A stretch of 52,626 bases of DNA from JANPJV01 sp031425695 (GCA_031425695.1 JANPJV010000061.1:1-52626); one strand, 5' to 3'. Positions 16,475 to 26,983 are shown, counted from the first letter of the stretch. The notes: generated from the sequence alone by a model not told the origin. Numbers and translations are program-made.

Positions 16475-17485
16475 ATGGCGCTGCGCATTGCGGTGACGGC
16501 GGGTGAGCCCGCCGGCATCGGTCCGGAGCTGCTGGTCCGGATTGCGCAGCACGCCTGGGACCAGCGCCTGATCGCGATCGGCGACGGGCGCATGCTGATG
16601 GCGGCGGCCGTATCTCTCGGACTGCCGCTTGCGCTGGTCGACGATGATCCGGCGCAAACCGCGCCGCTGCCGCCTGGAACGCTGGCCCTTGCGCTGGTCG
16701 AGCTCGAGGTTACCGCGATTCCCGGCCAGCTCGATCTGCGCAATCGCGCGGCGACCTTGAGCATGCTCGAGCACGGCGCGCGTGGCAGCGCTGCTGGCCA
16801 TTACGATGCATTGGTGACGGCACCGGTCAACAAATCGGTGCTGAACTCTCCGGAGCGCCCGTTTCTTGGCCACACCGAATTCTTCGCCGAACTCGCGGGC
16901 GTGGACCGAGTGCTGATGATGCTGATCACGCATCCGCCCGGCCAACCTCCACTGCGCGTCGCGCTCGCCACCACCCACCTGCCCCTGCGCGCCGTCAGTG
17001 ATGCCATCAACGCCCCGATGCTGACGCAGACGCTGCGTATCCTCGATGCCGGCCTGCGCCGCGACTACGGGATCGCGGCACCCCGCATCTGCGTGCTCGG
17101 CTTGAACCCGCACGCCGGCGAAGCCGGGCATCTGGGCCGCGAGGAAATCGAGATCATCACGCCTGCGCTGGACGACTTGCGTGCCGAGGGCATGCAGCTC
17201 ATCGGCCCGCTGCCCGCCGATACCGCCTTCACCCCCCGCCACCTCGAACACACCGACGCCGTGCTCGCCATGTACCACGACCAGGGCCTCCCCGTGCTCA
17301 AGTACGCCGGCTTCGGCCACGCCGTCAACGTTACCCTGGGCCTCCCCTACGTCCGCACCTCCGTCGACCACGGCACCGCCTTAGACATCGCCGGCAAGGG
17401 AGTGGCCGATGCTGGGTCGCTGGTTGCGGCGATTGATGAGGCGGTGCGCATGCTCGGGGCGAGATCGCTCCGTCCAATCGGTTGA
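16475..17485 (+). CDS. pdxA: 4-hydroxythreonine-4-phosphate dehydrogenase
   Basis: A 336-residue NAD-dependent enzyme of pyridoxal 5'-phosphate synthesis; it oxidises 4-phosphohydroxy-L-threonine. Family signatures are TAGEPAGIGPELLVRIA at the N-terminus, FLGHTEFFAELAG, LGLNPHAGE with the metal His, MYHDQGLPVLKY and SVDHGTALDIAGKG near the end. It begins 15 bp after surA with GAGG in the ribosome-site position. This is the standard surA-pdxA-rsmA order. Confidence 0.96.
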   Translation: MALRIAVTAGEPAGIGPELLVRIAQHAWDQRLIAIGDGRMLMAAAVSLGLPLALVDDDPAQTAPLPPGTLALALVELEVTAIPGQLDLRNRAATLSMLEHGARGSAAGHYDALVTAPVNKSVLNSPERPFLGHTEFFAELAGVDRVLMMLITHPPGQPPLRVALATTHLPLRAVSDAINAPMLTQTLRILDAGLRRDYGIAAPRICVLGLNPHAGEAGHLGREEIEIITPALDDLRAEGMQLIGPLPADTAFTPRHLEHTDAVLAMYHDQGLPVLKYAGFGHAVNVTLGLPYVRTSVDHGTALDIAGKGVADAGSLVAAIDEAVRMLGARSLRPIG

Positions 17486-17490
17486 TTTTT

Positions 17491-17635
17491 GACGCAAAGG
17501 AACGCAAAGGGGGCAAAGGGACGCAAAAAACGCAGATCCAGGAATGGCAACCAATGTGGTCTTTGCGCTTCGAATGACCCATTTGGTCAAATGCTCCATT
17601 TGCGTTCCTTTGCTCCCTTTGCGTTCATTTGCGCC
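17491..17635. repeat. Long low-complexity inverted repeat between pdxA and rsmA
   Basis: The left arm (17491-17527) is built of GCAAAGG/ACGCAAA words, and the right arm (17599-17635) is its near-perfect complement (about 37 bp, few mismatches). The central 71 nt is unrelated. It starts 6 bp after the pdxA stop and ends 33 bp before rsmA. It would form a strong hairpin in the shared transcript. Confidence 0.85.
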
Positions 17636-17667
17636 GAAACAATCCACTTCCAGCCAGCGAATCAGCC

Positions 17668-18441
17668 ATGCACGCGCGTAAACGGTTTGGACAGAATTTC
17701 CTGCGCGATGAGCGAGTGATCGAGCGGATCGTGCGGGCGATTGATCCCAAGCCCGGCCAGCGGCTGGTGGAGATCGGTCCTGGGCGGGGGGCGATGACCT
17801 GGCCGTTGTTGCGGGCGGCGGGGGCGTTGACGGCGGTCGAGATCGACCGCGACCTGGTGCCGCTGCTGCGTGCCGCCGGGCCCGAGCATGGGGAGCTCAC
17901 AGTCGTCGAGGCGGATGTGCTCACCGTCGACTTCACCGCGCTGGCGGCAGGCGGGCGTTTGCGGGTCGTGGGTAACCTGCCCTACAACATCTCGACCCCG
18001 GTGCTGTTCCACCTGCTCGATCACAGCGAGTCGATCGAGGACATGCACTTCATGCTCCAGCGCGAGGTGGTCGAGCGCATGGCCGCGCCGCATGGCGACA
18101 AAATCTACGGCCGGCTCTCGGTCGCGCTGCAGTCGCGCTGCAAGGTCGAACGCCTGTTCAAAGTCGCGCCGGGCAGCTTCTGGCCGGTGCCGAAGGTCGA
18201 CTCCGCCATCGTCCGCCTGGTCCCGCTGCACGATCCCGAGCGCGAGGCGCTCACCGAGCCACTCGACCGAATCCTGCGTGCGTGCTTCGGCATGCGCCGC
18301 AAGACCATCGCCAATGGGCTGATGGGATTGCTCACCGCCGATGAAATCAGCGCCGCCGGCGTGTCCCCGGGCGCGCGCCCGGAACAGGTGGATATTGCGG
18401 GGTTCTTGAGGCTGGCGAAGGCGTTGCGCGACCAGGGCTGA
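17668..18441 (+). CDS. rsmA: 16S rRNA dimethyladenosine transferase (RsmA/KsgA)
   Basis: A 257-residue SAM-dependent enzyme that dimethylates the two adjacent adenines in 16S rRNA helix 45. The protein opens MHARKRFGQNFLRDERVIE. It has the SAM site VEIGPGRGAMTWPLL, the catalytic NLPYNISTPVLFHLL and the C-terminal RRKTIANGL segment. The ATG at 17668 gives the family N-terminus; a longer frame from 17629 lies inside the repeat. The apaG-apaH genes that often follow in gammaproteobacteria are absent here. Confidence 0.95.
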   Translation: MHARKRFGQNFLRDERVIERIVRAIDPKPGQRLVEIGPGRGAMTWPLLRAAGALTAVEIDRDLVPLLRAAGPEHGELTVVEADVLTVDFTALAAGGRLRVVGNLPYNISTPVLFHLLDHSESIEDMHFMLQREVVERMAAPHGDKIYGRLSVALQSRCKVERLFKVAPGSFWPVPKVDSAIVRLVPLHDPEREALTEPLDRILRACFGMRRKTIANGLMGLLTADEISAAGVSPGARPEQVDIAGFLRLAKALRDQG

Positions 18442-18456
18442 GTGCGTTCTGCCGTA

Positions 18457-18520
18457 CGTGGGTTCGGACCTTGTCCGAACGCTCCTGGCTTGAACATGGG
18501 AAAAGCGTCCGGACCCACGC
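18457..18520. repeat. GTCCGGAC repeat pair after rsmA
   Basis: CGTGGGTTCGGACC-TTG-TCCGAACGC at 18457-18483 and an inverted half-unit AAAAGCGTCCGGACCCACGC at 18501-18520. They occupy the gap between the convergent rsmA and GFA genes and may act as a terminator. Confidence 0.65.
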
Positions 18521-18546
18521 CAAGCTTGCAAGCCACAACGGTACCC

Positions 18547-18939
18547 CTACAACTTCCCCCGCGCCGCCTCCCAATCGCGCCCGTCGTAATGCTCGAGGCG
18601 TCCGATATGCGCCTCGCCGCCGTCGACGCAACGCAGGTTGACGCTCCAGCAATCCGGATGCGAGCGCGGCTGATAGAAGCTCTTGATTCCGCAGACGCGG
18701 CAGAAAAGATGCGCGGCGGCACCGGTGCCGAAGCGGTAGTCGCTGAGCGCCTCGAGCGGCGTCAGCAGCTCGAACGCGCTGTGCGGCACAGTCACGTGGA
18801 GGTATCCGGTCATGCTGCAGATCGAGCAATTGCAGCTCAGCACTTCAAGCGCGGCCGGCCCAAGAAAGCGGAAGCGCACGGCGCCACAGTGGCAACCGCC
18901 CTGGTAGCGCTCGTCCCCGAGGTTGACCGCGTCGGCCAT
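18547..18939 (-). CDS. GFA family (CENP-V/GFA domain) zinc protein
   Basis: A 130-residue single-domain protein of the glutathione-dependent formaldehyde-activating/CENP-V fold. The zinc cysteines are visible: GGCHCGAVRF near residue 16, SCNCSICSMTG near 36, and FCRVCGIKSFY near 80. The family binds S-hydroxymethyl-glutathione or related thiol adducts in some members; most have unknown substrates. The start codon directly abuts the terminal repeat of the MITE-like element at 18941-19176, leaving no normal ribosome site. The function is only a family-level call. Confidence 0.85.
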   Translation of the reverse strand: MADAVNLGDERYQGGCHCGAVRFRFLGPAALEVLSCNCSICSMTGYLHVTVPHSAFELLTPLEALSDYRFGTGAAAHLFCRVCGIKSFYQPRSHPDCWSVNLRCVDGGEAHIGRLEHYDGRDWEAARGKL

Positions 18940-18940
18940 G

Positions 18941-19176
18941 AGTGTGTTGTTCCGTAGTTAACTTGAACAATATTTCTGATGGATTTTGGCGCCAGGCAAG
19001 GCGCGACGAGGGTGAGAGCGGACGGCTTTCGCGGCATGCCGCGAGTCCGGTTGAACGCACGCAACTTGTTGTGGGCAGGATCCGAAGGACATAGTTCTTC
19101 TATGGCGACGAAGAGCAACGCAGCATGGCGTCGAAAGACGCAGGAATATTTCAAGGAAACTGCGGAACAACACACT
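18941..19176. mobile_element. MITE-like element between GFA gene and DUF5989 gene
   Basis: A 236-bp segment with imperfect terminal inverted repeats (18941-18978 and 19141-19176; AGTGTGTTGTTCCG at the very end matches perfectly, then diverges). On the minus strand it carries CATGCTGCGTTGC, a CATAG-AAGAA-CTATG hairpin and GCGCCTTGC, in the same order as the element before lptD. There is no coding capacity. It touches the GFA start codon on one side, and its end overlaps the stop codon of the small gene at 19175-19327. Confidence 0.65.
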
Positions 19177-19327
19177 AAAATAGCGTGTAGATCAAGGGAG
19201 CGAATACCGAGCCGTTGACGGCGACCAGGATGCCGCCGATGGCGACGAGCACCAGCACGATCGGCATCAGCCAGTACTTCTTGCGTTCGCGCAGGAACGC
19301 CCAGAGTTCACGCAGGATATCGAGCAC
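19175..19327 (-). CDS. DUF5989 family small membrane protein
   Basis: A 50-residue protein read from a GTG start. It begins LDILRELWAFLRERKKYW, then one hydrophobic helix LMPIVLVLVAIGGILVAV, and ends NGSVFAPLIYTLF. This layout (amphipathic start, charged RERKK, single membrane helix, ending in SxxAPxIYTLF) matches the DUF5989/SxtK-like small proteins. Their function is unknown; they are often found beside sulfotransferase, carbamoyltransferase or SxtJ-type genes, none of which is seen here. There is no clear ribosome site before the GTG. The stop codon lies in the end of a MITE-like element. Confidence 0.75.
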   Translation of the reverse strand: MLDILRELWAFLRERKKYWLMPIVLVLVAIGGILVAVNGSVFAPLIYTLF

Positions 19328-19375
19328 AGAAGAAGTCGCGTATCGGTGGACGCAGGAATGCTACGCGAGGTCTGC

Positions 19376-19458
19376 GCCTTTGGTGGGTCTGCGCTCTGCG
19401 CGGACTCTTCCGACTCTGAGCAAAAAGCGTCGACGCGCAGCGCAGACCCGCCAAAAGC
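19376..19458. repeat. Inverted repeat of the GCAGCGCAGACCCACC family
   Basis: GCCTTTGGTGGGTCTGCGCT (19376-19395) pairs with AGCGCAGACCCGCCAAAAGC (19439-19458). Inner arms GCGCGGACTCTT and AAAAGCGTCGACGCGC also match partly. It lies in the gap before the aconitase gene; related sequence is at 5391-5507. Confidence 0.7.
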
Positions 19459-19586
19459 AGGTGCACACGCCCGCATTTATCCCTCGCGCAGCGCCCAGAA
19501 CTCTTCACCTTTCGGCCATAATCGGGCGTTTCCCGGAGCCTTCATCTGGCATCGGGACGCAAGAGATCACAGCCTTCGGAGGCCTC

Positions 19587-22319
<2,733 letters not shown>

Positions 22320-22332
22320 AGCGGTGTTGGTT

Positions 22333-22391
22333 GTTGGTGTTGGTGTTGGTGTTGGTGTTGGTGTTGGTGTTGGTGTTGGTGTTGGTGTTGG
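22333..22391. repeat. Tandem hexamer repeat (GTTGGT)n after aconitase
   Basis: About ten uninterrupted copies of a 6-bp unit begin some 14 bp after the acnA stop codon. The perfect array implies recent slippage and length variation between strains. No open frame uses it. Confidence 0.9.
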
Positions 22392-22398
22392 AAAAAGG

Positions 22399-22430
22399 CG
22401 CGTGGGTCCGGACCTTGTCCGGACGCTTTT
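22399..22430. repeat. GTCCGGAC repeat unit
   Basis: A complete unit, GCGTGGGTCCGGACC then TTGTCCGGACGCTTTT, follows the hexamer array. The T-run after the second palindrome fits an intrinsic terminator for acnA. It also matches units at 7333, 11402-11560, 18457 and 52597. Confidence 0.75.
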
Positions 22431-22434
22431 CGGG

Positions 22435-22608
22435 TAGCGTGGCTCTGAGCGCGCGCAGACTTGGCGTTTCGCGTTGACGCTAAATCGCGCCAGTGCCGCG
22501 TATGTCAACGAAGCGAGCAATCGCCGATTGAGGTAGCGTGGTTCTGTGGGCGCGCACTGTCCGCTTTACGCGGCAGCGCTGTTCGCGCCAGCGGCCGCGT
22601 GCGTCGAC
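22435..22608. repeat. Two direct copies of a GTAGCGTGGYTCTG repeat
   Basis: Copy one (22435-22508) begins GTAGCGTGGCTCTGAGCGCG and ends near CGCGCCAGTGCCGCG. Copy two (about 22531-22608) begins GTAGCGTGGTTCTGTGGGCG and ends near TTCGCGCCAGCGGCCGCG. A third copy lies inverted at 48071-48132. No gene was recognised in 22320-22743. Confidence 0.6.
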
Positions 22609-22718
22609 GACGCGAGCTCCGTCGACAAAGCCGGGCGCCTCGCGCTCGTCAATTGGTCGCCAGTTCAAGCCGGACGGGCGCGTAGGACTCGGCCTACGTC
22701 AAACGCGCATCCCTCGTT

Positions 22719-22741
22719 CCGAAACCGAAACCGAAAACCGC
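22719..22741. repeat. Single arm of the CCGAAA-word repeat
   Basis: CCGAAACCGAAACCGAAAAC followed by CGC sits 3 bp from the ptsI stop codon. Elsewhere (36413-36564, 46082-46170, 47072-47165) this sequence is one arm of an inverted repeat. Here the partner arm is missing. Confidence 0.6.
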
Positions 22742-22743
22742 TT

Positions 22744-24474
22744 TTACATCCCGACATCCTTGACCAGCGCTGCCACGTCCTCGGCCGTGGCGGCCTCGAT
22801 GATCGTGCGCTTGAGCGCGAGCAGCGGCTTGCGCTGGAGCTTGCTCAGGGCTTCCTTGACCTCGAGCAGTCCGCGCGGGTGCAGGCTGAAATCGGTGAGT
22901 CCGAGCGCCAGCAGGAGCGGCGTGTAGCGCACTTCGCCGGCCATTTCGCCGCACAGGGACACCGGTTTGCCCATGGCACGGCCGGTGTCGATGACGGCGC
23001 TGATCAGGCGCAGCACGGCCGGGTGCATGGGCTGGTACCAGCGCGAGACGCCCTGGTTGCCGCGGTCGATCGCGAGCGTGTATTGCACCAGGTCGTTGGT
23101 ACCGATCGACAGGAAATCGAGCATCTCGGCCATGCGCGTGACCGAGAGCGCGGCGGCCGGCACTTCGATCATCCCACCGACTTTGACGTTCTCCTGGAAC
23201 GGCGTGCCGGACGCGCGCAGCTCATCCTCGGCTTCGCGAATGAGCGTGCGTGCGCGGCGCACGTCCTCAGGCCCGCCGAGCATGGGCAGCAACAGCAACA
23301 CCGGACCCTCCAGTGCTGCGCGAAGAATGGCTCGGACCTGGGTGCGAAACAGCTCCGGAAAGCGCAATGACAGCCGGATCCCGCGCAGGCCGAGCGCAGG
23401 GTTGGTCTCGTGCGGGTCCTGTCCAAGCGGCAGTTGCTTGTCGGCACCGATGTCGAGCGTGCGCAAGGTCAGCGGCTGGCCCTGCATGATGCGCACTGCG
23501 GCCGAATACGCTTCGAACTGTTCCTCCTCGTTCGGTGGCGCGTGCCGGTCGAGATAGAGAAACTCCGTGCGGAACAGGCCAATGCCCACCGCACCATGCT
23601 TGCGGGCGAGCTCGAGATCACGCGGCTGCTCGGCATTCGCCCACAACCGGATCGGTTCGCCGTCCGCCGTTTGCGCAACGGCACCGACGAGCCGCAACAG
23701 ATTGGTCGCGCGCCGACGCTGTTCGTGCTGCCGTTCCCGATAGCGGGTCAGGCGCTCGCCGTCGGGATCGATCAGCGCGAAGCCACGATCGCCATCGACG
23801 ATCAGCAGCTGCCCCTCATGCACCATTTGTCGGGCGCCACGCACACCGACCACGCACGGCACGCCAAGCGAGCGCGCCAGGATCGAGGAATGCGAAAGTG
23901 AACCGCCCGACTCGATCATGAAGGCGGCAAGGCCGCGTTCCGCGAGTCCGTTCAGCTCGGCCGGCTCAATGTCGTCGGCCACGATGACGGTGTCGTCGAG
24001 CGAATCTTCTTCGACGAACAATGCACGCGCGGGCCGGTTCGCAAGCGCGCTGGCAATGCGCTTGACCACCTGGTCGACGTCGTCGCGGCGCGAGCGGAAA
24101 TAATCGTCCTGCATCTGCTCGAAAGCGGTGATCAGCTGGTCGCGCGCCTGCTTGAGCGCCCATTCGGCATTGCAGGCGCGGGCGCGCATGAACTCGACCG
24201 GCGCCTCGACCAGCGCATCGTCCTCGAGCATCAAGAGGTGCGTTTCGATGAACTCGCGCACCTCGCTCGGCACCTGCGGGCCAAGCCGGCCGGCGACACC
24301 GGTGAGCTCGATGCGCGCGGCGCCGACTGCGGCGCGATAGCGCTCGATCTCGACGCCGACCTGGTCGGGATCGAGGGTGTATTCAGGGGTTTCAACGCCA
24401 CCGCTCTCGAGCACGCGCGCACGGCCGATCCCGATGCCCCGGGACGCCGCTTGCCCGCTCAGGATGAGGGCCAT
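22744..24474 (-). CDS. ptsI: Phosphoenolpyruvate-protein phosphotransferase (PTS enzyme I)
   Basis: A 576-residue enzyme I, which takes phosphate from PEP and passes it to HPr. The phospho-His lies in GGSLSHSSILARSLGVP near residue 194. The PEP-binding barrel has GIGLFRTEFLYLD, GTNDLVQYTLAIDRGN and the catalytic Cys in LCGEMAGE. There is no N-terminal GAF domain, so this is ptsI type and not ptsP. It is last in the hprK-rapZ-EIIA-ptsH-ptsI run, 14 bp after ptsH. No sugar EIIB or EIIC is in the window, so a regulatory PTS is likely. Confidence 0.95.
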   Translation of the reverse strand: MALILSGQAASRGIGIGRARVLESGGVETPEYTLDPDQVGVEIERYRAAVGAARIELTGVAGRLGPQVPSEVREFIETHLLMLEDDALVEAPVEFMRARACNAEWALKQARDQLITAFEQMQDDYFRSRRDDVDQVVKRIASALANRPARALFVEEDSLDDTVIVADDIEPAELNGLAERGLAAFMIESGGSLSHSSILARSLGVPCVVGVRGARQMVHEGQLLIVDGDRGFALIDPDGERLTRYRERQHEQRRRATNLLRLVGAVAQTADGEPIRLWANAEQPRDLELARKHGAVGIGLFRTEFLYLDRHAPPNEEEQFEAYSAAVRIMQGQPLTLRTLDIGADKQLPLGQDPHETNPALGLRGIRLSLRFPELFRTQVRAILRAALEGPVLLLLPMLGGPEDVRRARTLIREAEDELRASGTPFQENVKVGGMIEVPAAALSVTRMAEMLDFLSIGTNDLVQYTLAIDRGNQGVSRWYQPMHPAVLRLISAVIDTGRAMGKPVSLCGEMAGEVRYTPLLLALGLTDFSLHPRGLLEVKEALSKLQRKPLLALKRTIIEAATAEDVAALVKDVGM

Positions 24475-24488
24475 GAGCGTCGGTCCGC

Positions 24489-24758
24489 CTAGTCAGCTTC
24501 GTCGAAGCGGCGGTCAAAGAGCTCGATCACCGCTGGCAGCGCTGCGGCTTCGTCGCTGCCGTCAGTGCGTACGCTCAAGGTCGTGCCCTTGCCGGCGGCG
24601 AGCATCATCACCCCGAGAATGCTCTGCGCATTGACCTCGCGGCCACGGCAGATCAGAGTGACCTTGGAGCTATAGCGCCCACACAGCTGTACCAGCTTGG
24701 CGGCAGCGCGCGCATGCAGCCCCAGACGATTGCTGACGACGATCTCCTTCTCAAGCAT
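24489..24758 (-). CDS. ptsH: Phosphocarrier protein HPr
   Basis: An 89-residue HPr. It carries the catalytic His in GLHARAAAKL (residue 15) and the regulatory Ser in NAQSILGVMML (residue 46), the site used by HPr kinase. Both control points are therefore present, and HprK is encoded two genes upstream. The ATG at 24758 overlaps the end of the EIIA gene by 8 bp. It phosphorylates the two EIIA-type proteins of this window. Confidence 0.95.
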   Translation of the reverse strand: MLEKEIVVSNRLGLHARAAAKLVQLCGRYSSKVTLICRGREVNAQSILGVMMLAAGKGTTLSVRTDGSDEAAALPAVIELFDRRFDEAD

Positions 24759-25140
24759 CGAGCACCACCCCGGCCCTGCCGCCGTCGCGCGCGGCTTCGG
24801 CCAGCTCGCGCAGATTCTTCTCAGGATAGTTGAGCACGCGCAGCAGCATCGGCAGGTTGAGCCCGGAGACGCGGATCTCCACGCACCCAGGATCGTTCTC
24901 CGCAGCCATGTTGAATGGCGTCGCGCCGAAAATGTCGGCAAGCACCAGTACGCCCTCGCCCTGGTCGAGCTGGCGCATGGCGAGCCTGAGCGCGCGCGCG
25001 TCGAAATCACGGTCGCGGCTCACCCACGGCACCTCGAACACACCCAAGCGCAGTGGCAAGCTCGGCATGACCACTTTCGCGGCCGCCGCCATCGCCCCGC
25101 CCACGCCTTCGTGGGTCACCAGTAGTACGCCAACAGTCAT
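24751..25140 (-). CDS. PTS EIIA domain protein, mannose/fructose family
   Basis: A 129-residue stand-alone EIIA of the mannose class. The phospho-His lies near residue 10 in LLVTHEGVGGAM. FGATPFNMAAE (the DIFGATP motif) and NLPMLLRVLNY are family-typical. No EIIB/C/D partners are present, as in the incomplete PTS of Xanthomonas and beta-proteobacteria, where the protein signals rather than transports. The start overlaps the rapZ stop by 4 bp (ATGA) and its end overlaps ptsH. Confidence 0.9.
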   Translation of the reverse strand: MTVGVLLVTHEGVGGAMAAAAKVVMPSLPLRLGVFEVPWVSRDRDFDARALRLAMRQLDQGEGVLVLADIFGATPFNMAAENDPGCVEIRVSGLNLPMLLRVLNYPEKNLRELAEAARDGGRAGVVLDA

Positions 25141-26033
25141 GCAAATTCTCGATGAAAACAAAGGATCTCGCCGCCGAGCGTGCGGAATCGCTCCTGCAGG
25201 CGCTCGACGATGTAGACCGAACGATGGCGACCGCCGGTACAACCGATGGCGACGGTCAGGTAGCTGCGCTCGGATGGATCGAAGCGTGGCAGCCAACGCT
25301 TGAGGAAACGCTCGACATCGTCGATGAAATCGCCAACCTCGGGGCGCGCCTCGAAATACTCGCGTACTGCCGCATCCCGCCCGGAGAGCGGCCGCAGGCG
25401 CGGCTCCCAGTGTGGGTTCGGCAACGCCCGCGCGTCGAACAGGAAGTCGGCCTCGTTGGGCACGCCGCGCTTGAACGCGAACGACTCGAACATCAGCGAC
25501 ACGCCGCCAGCGCTGATACCGAGCGCCTCGAGGATGCGTCGCCGCAACTGGTAGACATTGAGCTCGCTGGTGTCGATCTCGGCGTCGGCAATCTGCCGGA
25601 TCGGCTTCAGGATGGCGCGCTCGCGCGCGATCGCATCCGACAGTGAAAGGCCTTCGCCCCCGAGCGGATGGCGCCGGCGCGTTTCACTGAACCGCTTGAG
25701 CAGGGCCTCGTCCTTGGCGTCCAGGAACAGCAGGAATGGCGGCATGCCGAGCGTCGCCAGATCCGAAAAGGCGCGTGGCAGCTCCTGTGAGTCACTGCTC
25801 GCCGTGCGTGCGTCGATGCCGACGGCGAGCCGCGGATAACGCGTCTCGCCGGCGCCGAGCGCATGCTCCGCGAGCCCGCGCAACAGGCTGGCGGGCAGAT
25901 TGTCGATGCAATAGAAACCGAGATCCTCGAGCGTGCGCAGGGCAACGGACTTGCCGGAGCCAGACAAGCCGCTGACGACCGCCAGGCGCACGCGCCCGGG
26001 TGACGGCGATGGGTGTGACGAGGAATTGATCAT
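25137..26033 (-). CDS. rapZ: RNase adapter RapZ
   Basis: A 298-residue P-loop protein. In E. coli it binds glucosamine-6-phosphate and the small RNA GlmZ and delivers the RNA to RNase E; the role in other lineages is less clear. The Walker A GLSGSGKS is at residues 22-29. IDNLPASLL and FLDAKDEALLKRFSETRRRH follow. The RNA-binding C-terminal domain has GCTGGRHRSVYIVERL. It overlaps the flanking hprK and EIIA genes by 4 bp each, so the cluster is tightly coupled. RNase E itself is at 7957-11364. Confidence 0.95.
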   Translation of the reverse strand: MINSSSHPSPSPGRVRLAVVSGLSGSGKSVALRTLEDLGFYCIDNLPASLLRGLAEHALGAGETRYPRLAVGIDARTASSDSQELPRAFSDLATLGMPPFLLFLDAKDEALLKRFSETRRRHPLGGEGLSLSDAIARERAILKPIRQIADAEIDTSELNVYQLRRRILEALGISAGGVSLMFESFAFKRGVPNEADFLFDARALPNPHWEPRLRPLSGRDAAVREYFEARPEVGDFIDDVERFLKRWLPRFDPSERSYLTVAIGCTGGRHRSVYIVERLQERFRTLGGEILCFHREFA

Positions 26034-26983
26034 GTCTTCTGCCGCTTCATCGAATGTGCCTGGCGGTCAATGAAGGTCTGGGCCGCGTCGATGCCCTTGC
26101 TCTTGAGCACGTGGTTGCGCACCGCCGCCTCGACGAGCACGGCGAGGTTGCGACCCGGTGCGACCGGGATCACCAGACGCGGGATCTCGACATCGAAGAT
26201 CTTGAGCGTGCTGACGTCCCCGTACAGGCGTTTCATGCCGTCGTGCTGGCCGTCGGAAATCGTCGGCCCCAAGTGCACGACGAGGCGCAAGTATTTGTTC
26301 CGCTTGACCGCGGTGTCGCCGAACATTTCGCGCACGTTCAACACGCCGAGGCCACGGACTTCCAGGCAATCCTGCAGCATGTCCGGGCAGGTGCCGTCGA
26401 TCACGTCCGGGGCGATCAGGGTGAACTCGGGCGCGTCGTCGGCAATCAGCCGGTGCCCGCGCGTCAGCAATTCGAGCGCGAGCTCGCTCTTGCCGGCGCC
26501 GGCATCGCCGGTGATCAGCACGCCGATCGAATAAACCTCTAGAAAAACCCCGTGCAGGGTCGTCCGCGGCGCCAGCGCGCGCGCCAGGTGGTACTGCAGG
26601 TAGGTCAGGACGTCGTGGCCGCGCTTGCTGGTGCGCCACACCGGCACGTGCGAGCGCCGACAGGCGGCCAGCAGGTCATCGGGCGGCTCCATGCTTTTCA
26701 CGATCACGAGCGCCGCCGGCTGCAGCTTGATCATGCGCTGGATGGTGGTGCGCCGATTGCCCGGCGTCAGGCTATCGAGGAAGGCCATCTCCTCGCTGCC
26801 GATGACCTGCAACTTATTCGGGTGGATCAGGTTGAGATAGCCCACCAGCGCGGGTCGGCGCTGGCGGCCCTCGGCAATCTCGATGCGTTTGTCGCCGCCC
26901 TCCTGAGATGCCACCCAGGTCATATCCAGGCGCGTGCGCACCTCGTCGAACAGCTCATGGGCAGATAACCAGCGCGACGCCAT
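26030..26983 (-). CDS. hprK: HPr kinase/phosphorylase
   Basis: A 317-residue bifunctional enzyme that phosphorylates or dephosphorylates HPr on Ser46. Walker A GDAGAGKSELALEL is at residues 159-172. IADDAPEF carries the catalytic acid, and LEVRGLGVLNVREMFG is the HprK signature. In proteobacteria the enzyme tends to coexist with an incomplete PTS. The start at 26983 is the first gene after the accessory block; in relatives ptsN lies directly before it. Confidence 0.95.
   Translation of the reverse strand: MASRWLSAHELFDEVRTRLDMTWVASQEGGDKRIEIAEGRQRRPALVGYLNLIHPNKLQVIGSEEMAFLDSLTPGNRRTTIQRMIKLQPAALVIVKSMEPPDDLLAACRRSHVPVWRTSKRGHDVLTYLQYHLARALAPRTTLHGVFLEVYSIGVLITGDAGAGKSELALELLTRGHRLIADDAPEFTLIAPDVIDGTCPDMLQDCLEVRGLGVLNVREMFGDTAVKRNKYLRLVVHLGPTISDGQHDGMKRLYGDVSTLKIFDVEIPRLVIPVAPGRNLAVLVEAAVRNHVLKSKGIDAAQTFIDRQAHSMKRQKT

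Noticed and set aside
22333..22391. CRISPR array
   Set aside because: Units are 6 bp in tandem without spacers, so it is a simple tandem repeat.
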